Source: Cristatella mucedo (Eukaryota; Bryozoa; Phylactolaemata; Cristatellidae). From it: a stretch of 22,500 nt of DNA. Below, in pieces: positions 11,638 through 22,489 of this stretch (within the stretch, counting starts at the first letter, position 1; each line of letters opens with the position of its first letter). Location of the stretch: positions 485,001 to 507,500 of the forward strand of contig WPIO01000137.1 of assembly GCA_009760855.2 (NCBI GenBank), given 5' to 3'. The notes beneath the pieces are model-generated. The model was given only the letters and a program-made list of their open reading frames with translations, had not been told where the DNA came from and did not search any database. Both the position numbers and the translations under genes were made by a program.

Positions 11638-12489
11638 TTAGCGAGAGCGATTTCGCGATTCGTCGTCGTCGACGCAGATTTGCACGTCCGTCTCGCTGTC
11701 GCCGTACCCGAGGTCGAGCGAACCGACCGGGCCGCCGCGAGGTGACGACGATTTGCCGGACGAAGCATTGCCGCTGGTCGAAGCCGCCTCGGCCTTGACG
11801 CGAGAGCGGAAGGCGTCTTTTGACGCCGAGGCCGTCGAAAGCATCTCCGCTCCGTCATCCTCACCGCTGAAATAGCAGCTCGTCAGCGGGCTATCTTCGA
11901 AGCCTGCACCGCCGCCGTCGCCGCCGGCCATTGCAGCAGCCGACCCAGCGGCCTCGGCCAGAGGAGCGGCGACGCTGCCACCGCAAGCCGACGTTCGCTC
12001 GTGCTCTATGAGATCGTCGATGCTCCCGTAGCGGCTCCTGCACCGGCCGCACTCGTACCGCGCTGCCGCCGCCGCCGCCGAGTTGACGCCGACGTTGCTG
12101 CCGCCGTGCTGGGCGACGTGCTGAGCCAGGTGCGCTCGCTGCTTGAACTGAGCTGGGCACGAGCCGCAGACGAAGGGGCGCTCGCCGCTGTGCAGGCGCA
12201 TGTGCGTTCGCAGGTTGCTGGTAGAGGTGAACCTCTTCTCGCAGTGCGGGCACTCGTGCGGCCGCTCGCCGGTATGCACCAGGTCGTGCTTTTGGAGGTG
12301 CGCCAATTGGGTGAACCTCTTCGAGCACGTCGGGCAGGCGAACGGCCGCTCGCCCGTGTGAGTGCGCAAGTGCACCTTCAAGTTCGAGAGCTGCCCGAAC
12401 CGCTTGGCGCACACGTTGCAATCGTAGATGGTCTTTCCGTTAAGCTTGTTCAGCAGGTATGGAAGACCCCTGCTGCTGCCACCTCGAGC
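11638..12489 (-). CDS. Blimp-1: Blimp-1-type exon 5: zinc-finger array and C-terminus
   Basis: Terminal coding exon, 283 aa, ending in TAA at 11640-11638. The acceptor is a pyrimidine-rich run ending CAG, with the exon starting GCT CGA at 12489. Zinc ligands in the 716-aa numbering are: ZF1 C457/C460/H473/H477, ZF2 C485/C488/H501/H505, ZF3 C513/C516/H529/H533, ZF4 C541/C544/H557/H561, ZF5 C580/C583/H596/C602. The first three linkers are TGERP/SGERP type. The ZF4-ZF5 linker is replaced by about 16 residues rich in Ala, and ZF4 and ZF5 have diverged most. After the fingers come a Gly/Ala stretch, a Ser-rich stretch with VKAE (664-667, SUMO consensus) and an acidic end VQICVDDDE (702-710) resembling a SUMO-interacting motif. 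Known: mammalian PRDM1 also has a C-terminal acidic region and a SUMO site. Confidence 0.95.
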   Translation of the reverse strand, partial: ARGGSSRGLPYLLNKLNGKTIYDCNVCAKRFGQLSNLKVHLRTHTGERPFACPTCSKRFTQLAHLQKHDLVHTGERPHECPHCEKRFTSTSNLRTHMRLHSGERPFVCGSCPAQFKQRAHLAQHVAQHGGSNVGVNSAAAAAARYECGRCRSRYGSIDDLIEHERTSACGGSVAAPLAEAAGSAAAMAGGDGGGAGFEDSPLTSCYFSGEDDGAEMLSTASASKDAFRSRVKAEAASTSGNASSGKSSSPRGGPVGSLDLGYGDSETDVQICVDDDESRNRSR

Positions 12490-15400
12490 CTGAAGCGGAA
12501 GCGGAAGCGGCGACGCCGTGGCGGCCACGTGGGAGCGAAGCGGCTTCGAGCGACCGAGGAGCGAGCGATGCCCAACGAGGGAATGCAAGCCTGTCCTGGC
12601 TCGGGTGGCTTCGACGGCGAGCGATGCTGGCGCGACGACGAGGCGGCCGTCAACTCACCTCGGTCGACGACGATGCAGATGCGGCCTCGGCGGCGGCGGC
12701 GGGCGAGTCCGATACTGCCGCCGCCGCTGCCTCTGCTGAAGCCCTACGAACGCTGAGGTCGAGCGGCTGCCCGTCCTCGAATGCAAAGTCGCCGAAGAGC
12801 TGCTCGCTGTCCATCTGGCTTGACGGGTGAGCAGGTGCCTGCGCCGGTGCCTGTGCTCCACCGCTGGCGTTGCTGCTTGGCGGAGACGGCAGCAGCAGCA
12901 GCTGCTGCTGCAGCGGTGCGACTAGCGGCCCACTCCAGATGCCGGCGGTGGCAGCTGTGGCGGCGGCGGCGGCTACGGCGGCGGCACAGACGGCTGGCGA
13001 GAGAGCGTTCGCATTCGTAGTAATGTACCACAACAAACCCATCCGGTCATCGTGCGACATCCAAGGTAGAACGGCTGGAAAGTAAAGGTGGAGCAGCGTG
13101 TGACGGCAAAGGCCTGCGAGTCCGAAGCGCCACTTTCCGTCGGCCAAATCGCATGCTACATCGCTCTCCCCACACCTCCTCGATCTCTCTCTCTCTCTCC
13201 CTCTCTCTGTCTCTCTCTCTCGCTCTCTTTGTGTCTCTCTGTCTCTGTCCCCCCTCTCTGTCTGTCTCTCTCTCTCGCAAAAAATCGTTCGGCGAACGCG
13301 CGCGCCAAATCTCACCGTTCAGCCAGGATAAATTCCGGTACAGCACGTCGTTAGCTCCATGTGGATTCCAGGCCGGGGCCGATGTTGGATAGGCGGTGCC
13401 TAGTGGGCTCTCGGGCGGACCGCCGGAGGATGCACCGAATGCGACTCCGCCGCCGACGCCGCCGCTGCCGTGGGTGGCGGTGGCGATCGCCGACCGAGAG
13501 CAGGCGAAAAGCAGGTCTGCCGCTTGACGGGACTGCATCTGCTGCTGCTGCTGCTGCTGCTGCTGTGCCGCCTTCGGGATCCACTGCAGGCCGAGGGCCG
13601 CATGCGCCTGGCCGCCGCTGAGAAGTCGTCCGTTGTTTCCGGCGGACAGTGCGGACAGCTGGGTTGGGGCACACTGGGTCAGCGCCATCCCTCCTACAAG
13701 CGTTGGCGTTGCAGGATCGATGGTCGGGTGGGGTGGGGGGCGGCAGCCTTGGCGCGAACAAGCGGCATCGGACGTGGAGGGCGCTGCCGCTGAAGCATTA
13801 AGCCAAGCGCCTCCGCCAATGGATATTAAGAAGTCTCCAACGAACGGACGGCGAAATGCAACAGCGAGTGGCCAGAGTGGTGGCGAGCGGCTTCAGCACG
13901 GCCGCCGCCATGATGCTTCCGTCGTCCTACTGTCGTAGGTCTAGCCTCAGCCAAAAGGAGAGAGGGTGAGAGAGAGACAGACAGACAGACAGAGACAGAC
14001 AGAGGCAGACAGAGGCAGACAGAGGCAGACAGAGGCAGACAGAGGCAGACAGAGGCAGGCAGAGACAGGCAGAGACAGACAGAGACAGACAGAGGCAGAC
14101 AGAGGCAGGCAGAGGCAGGCAGAGACAGGCAGAGACAGGCAGAGACAGACAGAGACAGACAGAGACAGACAGAGACAGACAGAGACAGACAGAGACAGGC
14201 AGAGACAGAGACAGAGACAAGAGAGGCAGAGAGACAAGAGAGACAGAGATACAAGAGAGACAGAGAGATAAAGAGCAAGGAAAGTGAGAGAGCGAGAGCG
14301 ACTCTCGCGTCACGCTACGGCAATGACGACACGAAACGAAGCTGTGACTCTATTGGCACGCCACCGTCACCGCAGCTCGGTGACTCATCAGCGAGGCCCT
14401 CCTCCCCCAGCCCCCAGTCTCGCCGCTCCGGGCCGGCACGTAATCGGCGGTAAACGGAGCGACTGACCGCAAAGAAGGATTTCTGAGCTTGTTTTCGCCG
14501 AGATCGATGGTGGACGATTCTTCCCCGCCCTCCCTACCCTGTGACAGAGTGGCAGCCCGACATGGCGCCACCGTCGCGCTCGACAGGTTGATCTCTGCGG
14601 GTAAGCGGCCTCAGTGCGAGCGCGTGAGAGGGCGCACCATAGCCCTCCCCCCCCCCGTCGCTGGACTCAAGCGCTCTGCTAGCCCGCGCGGCGAGCTAGG
14701 CGTACCTGCAGCGGCCTTGCGCGGACGGCATGACGAAAGCATCCGGAAGCGCTTCCGAAAGCGCGACGCGGCTGCGCTTCGAAGCGCCGCGCGAGCTGGC
14801 GGGACGGAGGTTCGGCGCCCGCTTTCAAAGCGCCGCGATCCGTTTAAGTCGTGGCGCGTACCAAATCGGCCACGGCCGCCGCGGGCGCGGGCGAGGTGAA
14901 CCCGGCGAGGAGGGGACGGCCGAGAGCGTGCGAGCGAAGCGCACACGCGCCCGTACCTGCTGCCGCCGCAATCGCTGTGGCCGTCATTGGCAACGGCTGC
15001 AGTCCACGGGCTGAGGTGCTTGCGTCGTACAAAGGCACAGGGCCCCCGCCGTAAAAACTTGGGGTCGAGATCCCTCTGTCGGCTTCGCTGCCGTGCGCTC
15101 GGCCGTCTCGCGTTCCTTGGGTGGCCGCTGCGACGTCCTGCCGACCTCCTGCGGAGCCGTCTGCTGACGCCAGAGGAGGACGGCCGGTGTCGTTGGTCCG
15201 GCTGCCGCTGGCGGCGTCGCCCTGCCGAATGAGAGAGAGAGCGGAGAGGTTTCGCTGCAGCGGCAGCTCTCGCAGCCCGGCGGGCGCAGCAGCAGCCATG
15301 GCTACTGGCCCCGAATACGGTCGCTCACCTCTGCGGCACCGCTCACGGTCGACGACCAAACAGGTGCGCGCGGTGGTTCTGCTACTGCGGCGAACCGAGC

Positions 15401-16484
15401 TGACGAAAAGACGCGCCGAAATGCGAGCGACGAGCGGACGCGAAATGCTGCTACTGCACGCTGGCAGCCGACTAGGCTATAGATGAATAGGCGGGGCGGG
15501 CCGGGGTGGGGGATGAGCCGACGCGCATGCGCACTGGGCCGAGCCAGCCGACCTGCCGTAGCGTGCGGTCGCCGGTCGCTCAATAGCCTGCGGAGAGACG
15601 GACGGCCAAACGGGGAGAGGCGGGCGAACGGCCGAAGGGGGATAGACGGCCGGGCGGCAAGGCGAGCGAACCGCGCGACATTTTCGCCGCTCACTTCGCA
15701 GTTGATTCTAAGCGAAACTACGCGGCGGTCACTTTTAACGACTTACATTAGCGTTGTAAATGCGGCGCCGCTTCCATCGAGCGTGCTCGGCGCCGGCGCG
15801 CGGTTTGAGCTGAAGCGCGGGAGATGGCGGCGAAATACCAAGAGCCGCGGCGCTGCTGCGGCGCCGCGCGCGCACGCATTCGCACCCAGGCTATTCTCGC
15901 TCGACGAGGCGGCCGCTCGGCGCCGCGGCAGCTCGGCGCCGCGGCAGCTGCACCGCGGGATGGACGTGCCGGCGCGGCCGCGTGGCGCGCCGCGTGCACC
16001 CCGGTGCCGTCGGCCGGCTGGACAGCAGCGACGGCGTCGGTCGGTCGGGGCGCCGGACTCTCGGCCGCTAGGCGAACGCCGGCCCAACGCGGGCCCAGCG
16101 CGGTTTACGTGGCTCACACCCAACGCGGTTCTCGCGGCCCAACGCCGAATCGCCCGCGACGGAGCGCCGACCGACGGCGGGAGGTTAGGGAGGGAGAAAG
16201 GAAGGAAGGCGTCGTCGCGCGCGATCGGGCGATTCTGCGATCCGGCGGCCGGCGTGCGCCGACCGCGCGGGCATTGAACGGAACGGGCGGCTGAGCGGAA
16301 AAATGGCAAGTTCGGCGGAAAAGCGCTAACAAATACCGACCTGCGAGGAGGAGGCTGAGCCGACGCCGGGCCGGCGTCGCCCGGCGCCGCCGAATTCGGC
16401 TCGGCCGCCTTCATCGTCCAGTTCATCGTTGTAGCTGCCGAGACAGTGCTTCCAGTCGCGCGTCCAATCTCTTTCGCGGGCCAT
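11638..16484 (-). CDS. Blimp-1: Blimp-1/PRDM1-type zinc-finger repressor, five-exon model without PR domain
   Basis: Model join on the minus strand: 16484-16341, 15221-14957, 13789-13316, 13074-12659, 12489-11638, giving 2151 nt and 716 aa. The family call rests on the last exon: the lead-in [16 protein letters not shown] and fingers with the helices [20 protein letters not shown] and [10 protein letters not shown] are the Blimp-1 signature, and finger 5 is C2HC. Family members are nuclear DNA-binding repressors that recruit co-repressors. Here a PLDLS motif (residues 398-402) is a CtBP-type docking site. Residues 49-433 are low-complexity (Ala, Ser, Pro, a 9-Gln run at 212-220) and probably disordered. 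Intron phases agree at all four joins (0, 1, 1, 0). No PR/SET domain is encoded, although the family normally has one before the fingers. Length is close to the shorter mammalian PRDM1-beta form. Exon 5 is near certain; exons 1-3 are inferred from splice signals and open frames only. Confidence 0.75.
12659..13074 (-). CDS. Blimp-1: Blimp-1-type exon 4: low-complexity region with PLDLS motif
   Basis: Encodes residues 295-433, joined in phase 0 to the zinc-finger exon. The donor is GAG|GTGAGT (intron starts at 12658), a strong site. The preferred acceptor is CTTTACTTTCCAG with the exon at 13074; a second in-frame acceptor (GACTCGCAG, exon start 13113) would add 13 residues. Visible content: [13 protein letters not shown] near the start, an Ala/Thr run, a QQQLLLL run built on a CAG/CTG palindrome, a Pro/Ala segment, then [15 protein letters not shown]. 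PxDLS is the CtBP co-repressor docking consensus, so recruitment of CtBP is a reasonable inference. It lies about 55 residues before the first finger. The Trp/hydrophobic start is not a motif I recognise. Confidence 0.8.
13184..13277. repeat. (TC)n microsatellite in intron 3
   Basis: Interrupted TC-rich run on the plus strand (GA-rich in the transcript) inside the 241-nt intron 3 (13075-13315), close to the donor side. Confidence 0.9.
13316..13789 (-). CDS. Blimp-1: Blimp-1-type exon 3: Gln/Gly-rich region
   Basis: Encodes residues 137-295 (phase 1 in, phase 1 out). The donor is AACG|GTGAGA, with the intron starting at 13315. The acceptor is CTTAATGCTTCAG with the exon at 13789; it has a usable branch-like TTAAT but a weak pyrimidine tract. 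The frame is open to about 13890 upstream, so a slightly longer exon is possible. Visible content: a Pro/Thr segment, an ATG at 13688 (which could serve as a start if the upstream exons are wrong), a 9-Gln run from CAG codons, a Gly/Ser region, and the conspicuous ending [11 protein letters not shown]. No catalytic domain is seen. Coding status is supported by non-random composition, matching splice phases and continuity with exon 4. Confidence 0.65.
13790..14956 (-). other. Intron 2 of the Blimp-1-type gene, with minisatellite
   Basis: About 1167 nt between donor GTACGG and acceptor TTCAG. It holds a 10-bp-unit minisatellite that is pyrimidine-rich in the transcript, and otherwise GC-rich sequence without recognisable exons. 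Confidence 0.5.
13966..14275. repeat. Minisatellite, 10-bp unit AGAGGCAGAC
   Basis: About 30 tandem copies of AGAGGCAGAC and its variants AGAGACAGAC and AGAGGCAGGC, flanked by shorter (AGAC)n and (AGAG)n. It lies wholly inside intron 2. Cys/Leu/Ser-rich and Arg/Gln/Asp-rich reading frames across it are artefacts. Confidence 0.95.
14957..15221 (-). CDS. Blimp-1: Blimp-1-type exon 2 (predicted): disordered region
   Basis: Encodes residues 49-137. The acceptor is a (TC)n run followed by ATTCGGCAG (exon start 15221), and the donor is GCAGCAG|GTACGG (intron starts 14956); both look good. Phase 0 at the left join and phase 1 at the right fit exons 1 and 3. An alternative in-frame acceptor CCGCTGCAG upstream would add 12 codons. 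Content: Gly/Ala/Ser-rich with a more ordered-looking stretch [19 protein letters not shown] (about residues 98-116) and [15 protein letters not shown]. No PR/SET, zinc-finger or other named domain is visible. The call rests on splice signals and open frame only. Confidence 0.5.
15222..16340 (-). other. Intron 1 of the Blimp-1-type gene
   Basis: About 1119 nt. I read all three minus frames for PR/SET motifs and saw none; the open frames are Arg/Ala/Pro-rich composition artefacts. It contains a 16-bp direct duplication near 15915-15950. Confidence 0.45.
16341..16484 (-). CDS. Blimp-1: Blimp-1-type exon 1 (predicted): start codon exon
   Basis: ATG at 16484-16482 with G at -3 and G at +4, a good initiation context. 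It is the first ATG after a predicted transcription start at 16715, which gives a 231-nt leader without upstream ATG. It encodes 48 residues beginning [20 protein letters not shown], an acidic/aromatic N-terminus I do not recognise, then Gly/Arg/Ser. The proposed donor is CAG|GTCGGT (intron at 16340), weak at +3/+4; a competing GTATTT four bases on would give phase 1 and not fit exon 2. A CTCTAG acceptor-like site at about 16495 means an internal exon cannot be excluded. Confidence 0.5.
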
Positions 16485-16715
16485 GACCGCGGCACTAGAG
16501 CGACAGCCCGGCGGTGGGTCGGCGGGAGCGAACCGAACGGCACGCGGTTGTCTCGAGCCGCTCGGCCGGCGTGCGAGCGTGAGAGCGACCGGCGTCTGAA
16601 TGCCGAGCGGCGAGGTGCTGTCGGGAGTCGACCGTGCGGGGCGGACAACTCCGGAGACTGGCGGCGGCGGCGGTGCTCGGAGCCCAAGTGAACGGCGAGA
16701 AACGAACGGCAAACT
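16485..16715 (-). other. Predicted 5' untranslated leader of the Blimp-1-type gene
   Basis: 231 nt from the predicted start site to the base before the ATG. It is GC-rich with a short GCC run and contains no ATG in any frame. Its boundaries depend on the promoter call. Confidence 0.45.
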
Positions 16716-16717
16716 GA
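16712..16717 (-). promoter_or_regulatory. Initiator (TCAGTT), predicted transcription start at 16715
   Basis: TCAGTT on the minus strand matches the arthropod-type initiator TCA(+1)KTY with A+1 at 16715. Together with the TATA box it forms a coherent core promoter pointing into exon 1. Inferred from sequence only. Confidence 0.55.
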
Positions 16718-16741
16718 CCGTGGCCGTTAGCGGCGCGACGG

Positions 16742-16748
16742 ATTTATA
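16742..16748 (-). promoter_or_regulatory. TATA box of the Blimp-1-type gene
   Basis: TATAAAT on the minus strand. Its first T lies 33 nt upstream of a TCAGTT initiator and 264 nt upstream of the proposed ATG. It stands out in a locally GC-rich sequence. The spacing is slightly longer than the usual 30-31 nt. Confidence 0.6.
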
Positions 16749-16822
16749 CGAAAGGCGGAGAGGTAAATTTGGCGGGCTTGACAGGTCATGTGTACCCTAG
16801 CAGCCAACAGGACGCTTGCCCG

Positions 16823-16844
16823 GCCACCGTTACATAACGGTGGC
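16823..16844. repeat. Hairpin upstream of the TATA box
   Basis: GCCACCGTTA (16823-16832), loop CA, TAACGGTGGC (16835-16844): perfect 10-bp arms about 75 bp upstream of the TATA box. Confidence 0.9.
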
Positions 16845-18385
<1,541 letters not shown>

Positions 18386-18515
18386 CGTCGTGAGCTGAGC
18401 CTCGCACAGCTGGCGCCGCGAAGGGTGGCGATTATTCACGCAGCTTCGCCAGCGCGAGCAGGTAGCACGATGGCGTTACTCTCAGCTTACAAAGGGGCAG
18501 CGGACCCACGGGCTT

Positions 18516-18586
<71 letters not shown>
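18516..18586. repeat. (GCC)n tract, about 23 units
   Basis: 71 bp of pure GCC on the plus strand. A 395-aa minus-strand open frame running into it as poly-Ala is an artefact. Confidence 0.97.
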
Positions 18587-20408
18587 GCGAACCCCCCCCC
18601 ACCACCCTATCCTCCGCAACGCCTGCTGTAGTCCCGTGGCGGAAGTGCCGGCGACGGCGGCGGCGCCGGCGCCGGCTATTTTCAGCTGATGCCACGATTT
18701 CAGCGGACCGCGGCGTACGAGCGTCGGCAGTGACGCGCGCGCCGCCGCGCGAGCACCGTCCGTCCCACACGCGCGCGCCCGCCTCGTGCCGCGCCAGCCT
18801 CGCGCGCCACCTACTTCAGGCGCTCGCTCCGCGAGTACGGTCGTCGCGGCGGCGATCGCAGGAGCTGACCTGGCAGCTGAGCGCGGCGTCGAGCGGGCCG
18901 TCGCCCGGAGCCCCTTCCAGCGGCCAAGGCGGCTCAGGAGCGTTCGCACGGCTCGGGCTCGCGAGCGCGTCTGACGAGCGGAGGAAGAGGCCGAGAGTGA
19001 CAGCGCGCGCGAGAGATAGCGCGACCCTTGCGTTTCGCCAGCTTCGCTTGCTTTGTAAACCAGTTCTCCGATAATGAGCGTGCGAGGCGGCTGCGGCGCG
19101 CGCGCGTCACAGCCCGCGATAACTCGAGAGCCGACAGCCCGAGTCGGCTCGCCAATAAAACGTCGCGTGCTGAGCGCGCATGGGTGTGCACGCGGGCGCG
19201 CGCCGCCGGCCCTGCGAAGACCGCGCCCGGCCACGGTCGTCCACTCTCGGGTCCCAGCTACATGGCGGCCGACGGAGCTTCGACAATTCGGTGTGCGTCG
19301 CGCGAGCCGCCGCGCTGCCGCACTCGACCGCACTACACTGATCCTACCCGGCGGCGTCGATGCGAGAGCGGGCGCTGGCGCGAGCCGCAAGCTGGGACCG
19401 CCGCTCTCCCGCCCCAAGGAGTGGCGCTGGCTTCGCTGAGCGGCCACGCCGACGCCGCGACGACGCAGCCGCCGCCACTGTTCCCTCTGCCACCGTCGCC
19501 GCCGCTGCTGCTGCCGGTTGCATTGTTTCGCGTCAGCGAATCGTGCCGCGCATCGCAAACCGATATATAAAAAAAAAACGAAAACCCGCGGGTCCGCTCG
19601 CTCGCGCGGCGTTTCTTCGATCGCGGAAAACAAGCATTCATTTGCCGCTATTGCCTTTCCTCTCCTCAAACAACGAGCCCGCCAACTAGCAGCTCACCTG
19701 GTGTGGTTTCAAGATCCCATCGTGTCGCCCCGTATCTCGCGCCGGCGGAGGAGAGCGATCGTCGGCGTCGAGATCGACCAGCGGCCGGGCGAGCGACGGC
19801 GCGGGGCGCTGGTCACGCATCGCTCTCTCACAGAGCGAGCGAGCGTTGCGTGACGCAAAGCGGCCGGCACCGGAGTGACGACGGCGCCTGCCGCCGGAGG
19901 AGCCAGCAGGTTTGGGAGCGCCCCTGTCCTGCGCCGACCCGGCGCCGTCATAGGCGCAAGCGTCGCTCTGGCTTGACTCGACTTCGACGATCGTTTTTGC
20001 AGCAGCGACAGCGAGCTGCTCAGACGCTCGCTAGAAGTGTGATGCAGTCCAGGCAGATTCCTCCAAACAGATCTTTGCCAGCAATTTGCAGACAGTGCAG
20101 CTGTGCGTGCAGTACATTGACTTTCATTCCTGCGGCGTCTTTAGCAGAGCGCAGCATTCTGCTTGCTTCCGTCATTGGGGTGCGAAGGCTGGCACGCATC
20201 ACGTGCTTCCATCTCTTCGTGTTCCTTTCGAAAATAAAAAAAGATGTAATTGTACGCTGATCTAGCGGCCTCATCTGTAGCGGCTCAGCAATTCCGCTCG
20301 CCGTGGGAAATAAAGAGTTGCATGCTGCATGAAATATACCCACGACTGTGACGTGAAGTGAAAGCTCCGTACCCCTAGGCTACGACCGAAGAGCAAACTC
20401 TCACCAGG
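18587..20408. other. Unassigned CpG-rich stretch; possible decayed coding segment near its end
   Basis: Mostly Arg/Ala-rich artefact frames. The exception is 20037-20235, where the minus frame has a balanced composition (for example KRWKHVMRASLRTPMTEAS and LHAQLHCLQIAGKDLFGG). I do not recognise it; it may be a fragment of an unidentified repeat or exon. Confidence 0.35.
20356..20366 (+). promoter_or_regulatory. Perfect match to the Blimp-1/PRDM1 binding consensus
   Basis: AAGTGAAAGCT fits (A/C)AG(T/C)GAAAG(T/C)(G/T) at every position. It lies about 3.6 kb upstream of the predicted start of the Blimp-1-type gene, so autoregulation is conceivable. A single match of this length can occur by chance. 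Confidence 0.3.
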
Positions 20409-21150
<742 letters not shown>

Positions 21151-22289
21151 TCTCTATCGGCTACGTACTGCTTATTTCCGGTGGAGCTCGGCCTATCTTC
21201 TCTCACTGGCATTCTCACGCTAACGCCTCTTATGCGTTATTCCCCGCTTATCCTGCCGTTAAAGGCTACCCGATTACGTGCTTGAGTTCCTTCCGCACGA
21301 TTCGTTTAGTCTCGACTGTCGTGGTGAGATATCGCAGCGGCTTAAACTTGGCACCAGCTCGTTTAACAAGTCTCGGCTTTCGGCTTCCAGCAGAGAGCCG
21401 CAGGCGAGCCGAGGCTCCGCGGCCGGCCGCTGGCCTTGACAGCGAGCCCGTTTGTTGCCATTCCCAAAGTTAGCGTATCGACACATGTGCACGCGTGCAG
21501 ACCGAGCCCTGCTCGTCGTTCGTGATCGCAAACGCTTATGATTATAGTATTAATTAGTGCGTGTGCGAATTAAAAATGTCGTACCAGATTTTCATAACAG
21601 GTGCTCAAACGGGTAAATATGTGCGCAGCGTTCGCGCGCCGCGGCGTGGCGCCCGTACGGTCACACGCGCGAAGCCTTTACATTGCCACTACGTAGAGCT
21701 TTGATCCAACTTTGTTACGCTCAATAGATTCTCGCGCAGATTACATTCACGAACGCTGCCAGTTCCCCCTGCAACTGGCGACGTCTTGAGCATTCTCGGG
21801 CTCAGCGCCCCAGTCACCTACACCGGTAGCCAAGGGAGGGCGGAACCGGAAAAGGTTGCTCGAACGACCTTGACAGCGAGTCGATTAGCTACAATTCTCA
21901 AAACAAGCGCCCAACGCAGACGAACGCGTGCTGCCCGAGCGCTGACACCCGCTCGCGCTGCCAAACGGTTTCAATTTGCGGATTTATTAGTGCGCGTGCA
22001 CATCCTGCATGCCATGACATATTCTCTTTCAGTCCTGACGCGGCGCGCACGCTGCTTTCCGTTTGGCCGGCCCACCGTCGCGGTGCCGACTCTTCCTGGG
22101 CGACGAGTCCGCTGGCGATACGCGCGTAGTGCAAGAACGTTTAGTCGATCTCGCTCGCTTCTAGCCGAAGGGGGCTGCTATCTGCCGCTCGACTCTCTGT
22201 CGTCAGACAGCGTAGTCAGGTGATCGAGCGAGGGAGCTCGCGCTCGCTCGAGATCGATCGCATTTCGGGTAGCCGTTATCGCCGTCGAT
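21151..22289. other. Unassigned stretch, no gene seen
   Basis: Less GC-rich than the centre of the window. Open frames lack recognisable domains. An imperfect inverted repeat of GATCGAGCGAG type lies near 22221-22257. Confidence 0.4.
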
Positions 22290-22489
22290 AAAAAAAATAA
22301 ATCCTAGCTGATTAAACAGCCTCTTTTTGTATAGCGACAGAAGAGCCTTTACGGCTATCACCACCGCTTGCAGTGGCTATAAAGAATCGCCCACCGCAGG
22401 AATCGAACCCACGACCTCGGGACCGAGGTCGTGAAAGCAACCGCCTTACCTAGTGTGCCATCACAGCTCGTGTGCCATCACGGCTCACC
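22290..22489 (-). mobile_element. tRNA-derived SINE, family 1 (copy G)
   Basis: Reverse-oriented, near-identical copy of the element at 7509-7700. The B box complement GGAATCGAACC is at 22399-22409, with the same 11-bp hairpin (loop of two bases here), the same CGCTATACAAAA and TTTAATCAGCTAGGATTTATTT end, and an A-rich (plus strand) tail. The head is duplicated: GTGATGGCACAC occurs twice before TAGGTAAGG, a feature absent from copy F. Confidence 0.9.

Noticed and set aside
12001-12756. A 251-residue plus-strand frame opposite the zinc-finger exon
   Set aside because: Shadow of the minus-strand coding exons; Arg/Ala/Val-rich and without domains.
13966-14275. CRISPR-like array of regular repeats
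   Set aside because: Direct 10-bp tandem units with no spacers, in a eukaryotic intron.
14278-14292. GGAAAGTGAGAGAG as a Blimp-1 binding site
   Set aside because: Lacks the AG(T/C)GAAAG core spacing and lies at the edge of a purine-rich repeat.
13826-14313. Cys/Leu/Ser-rich and Asp/Arg/Gln-rich frames
   Set aside because: Translations of the 10-bp minisatellite inside intron 2.
18482-19669. A 395-residue minus-strand open frame
   Set aside because: Arg/Ala-rich throughout, ends in poly-Ala from the (GCC)n tract, no domain and no splice logic. Long open frames are expected by chance in DNA this rich in GC.
21786-22223. A 145-residue plus-strand frame
   Set aside because: Starts at TTG rather than ATG, Arg/Ala-rich, no domain.
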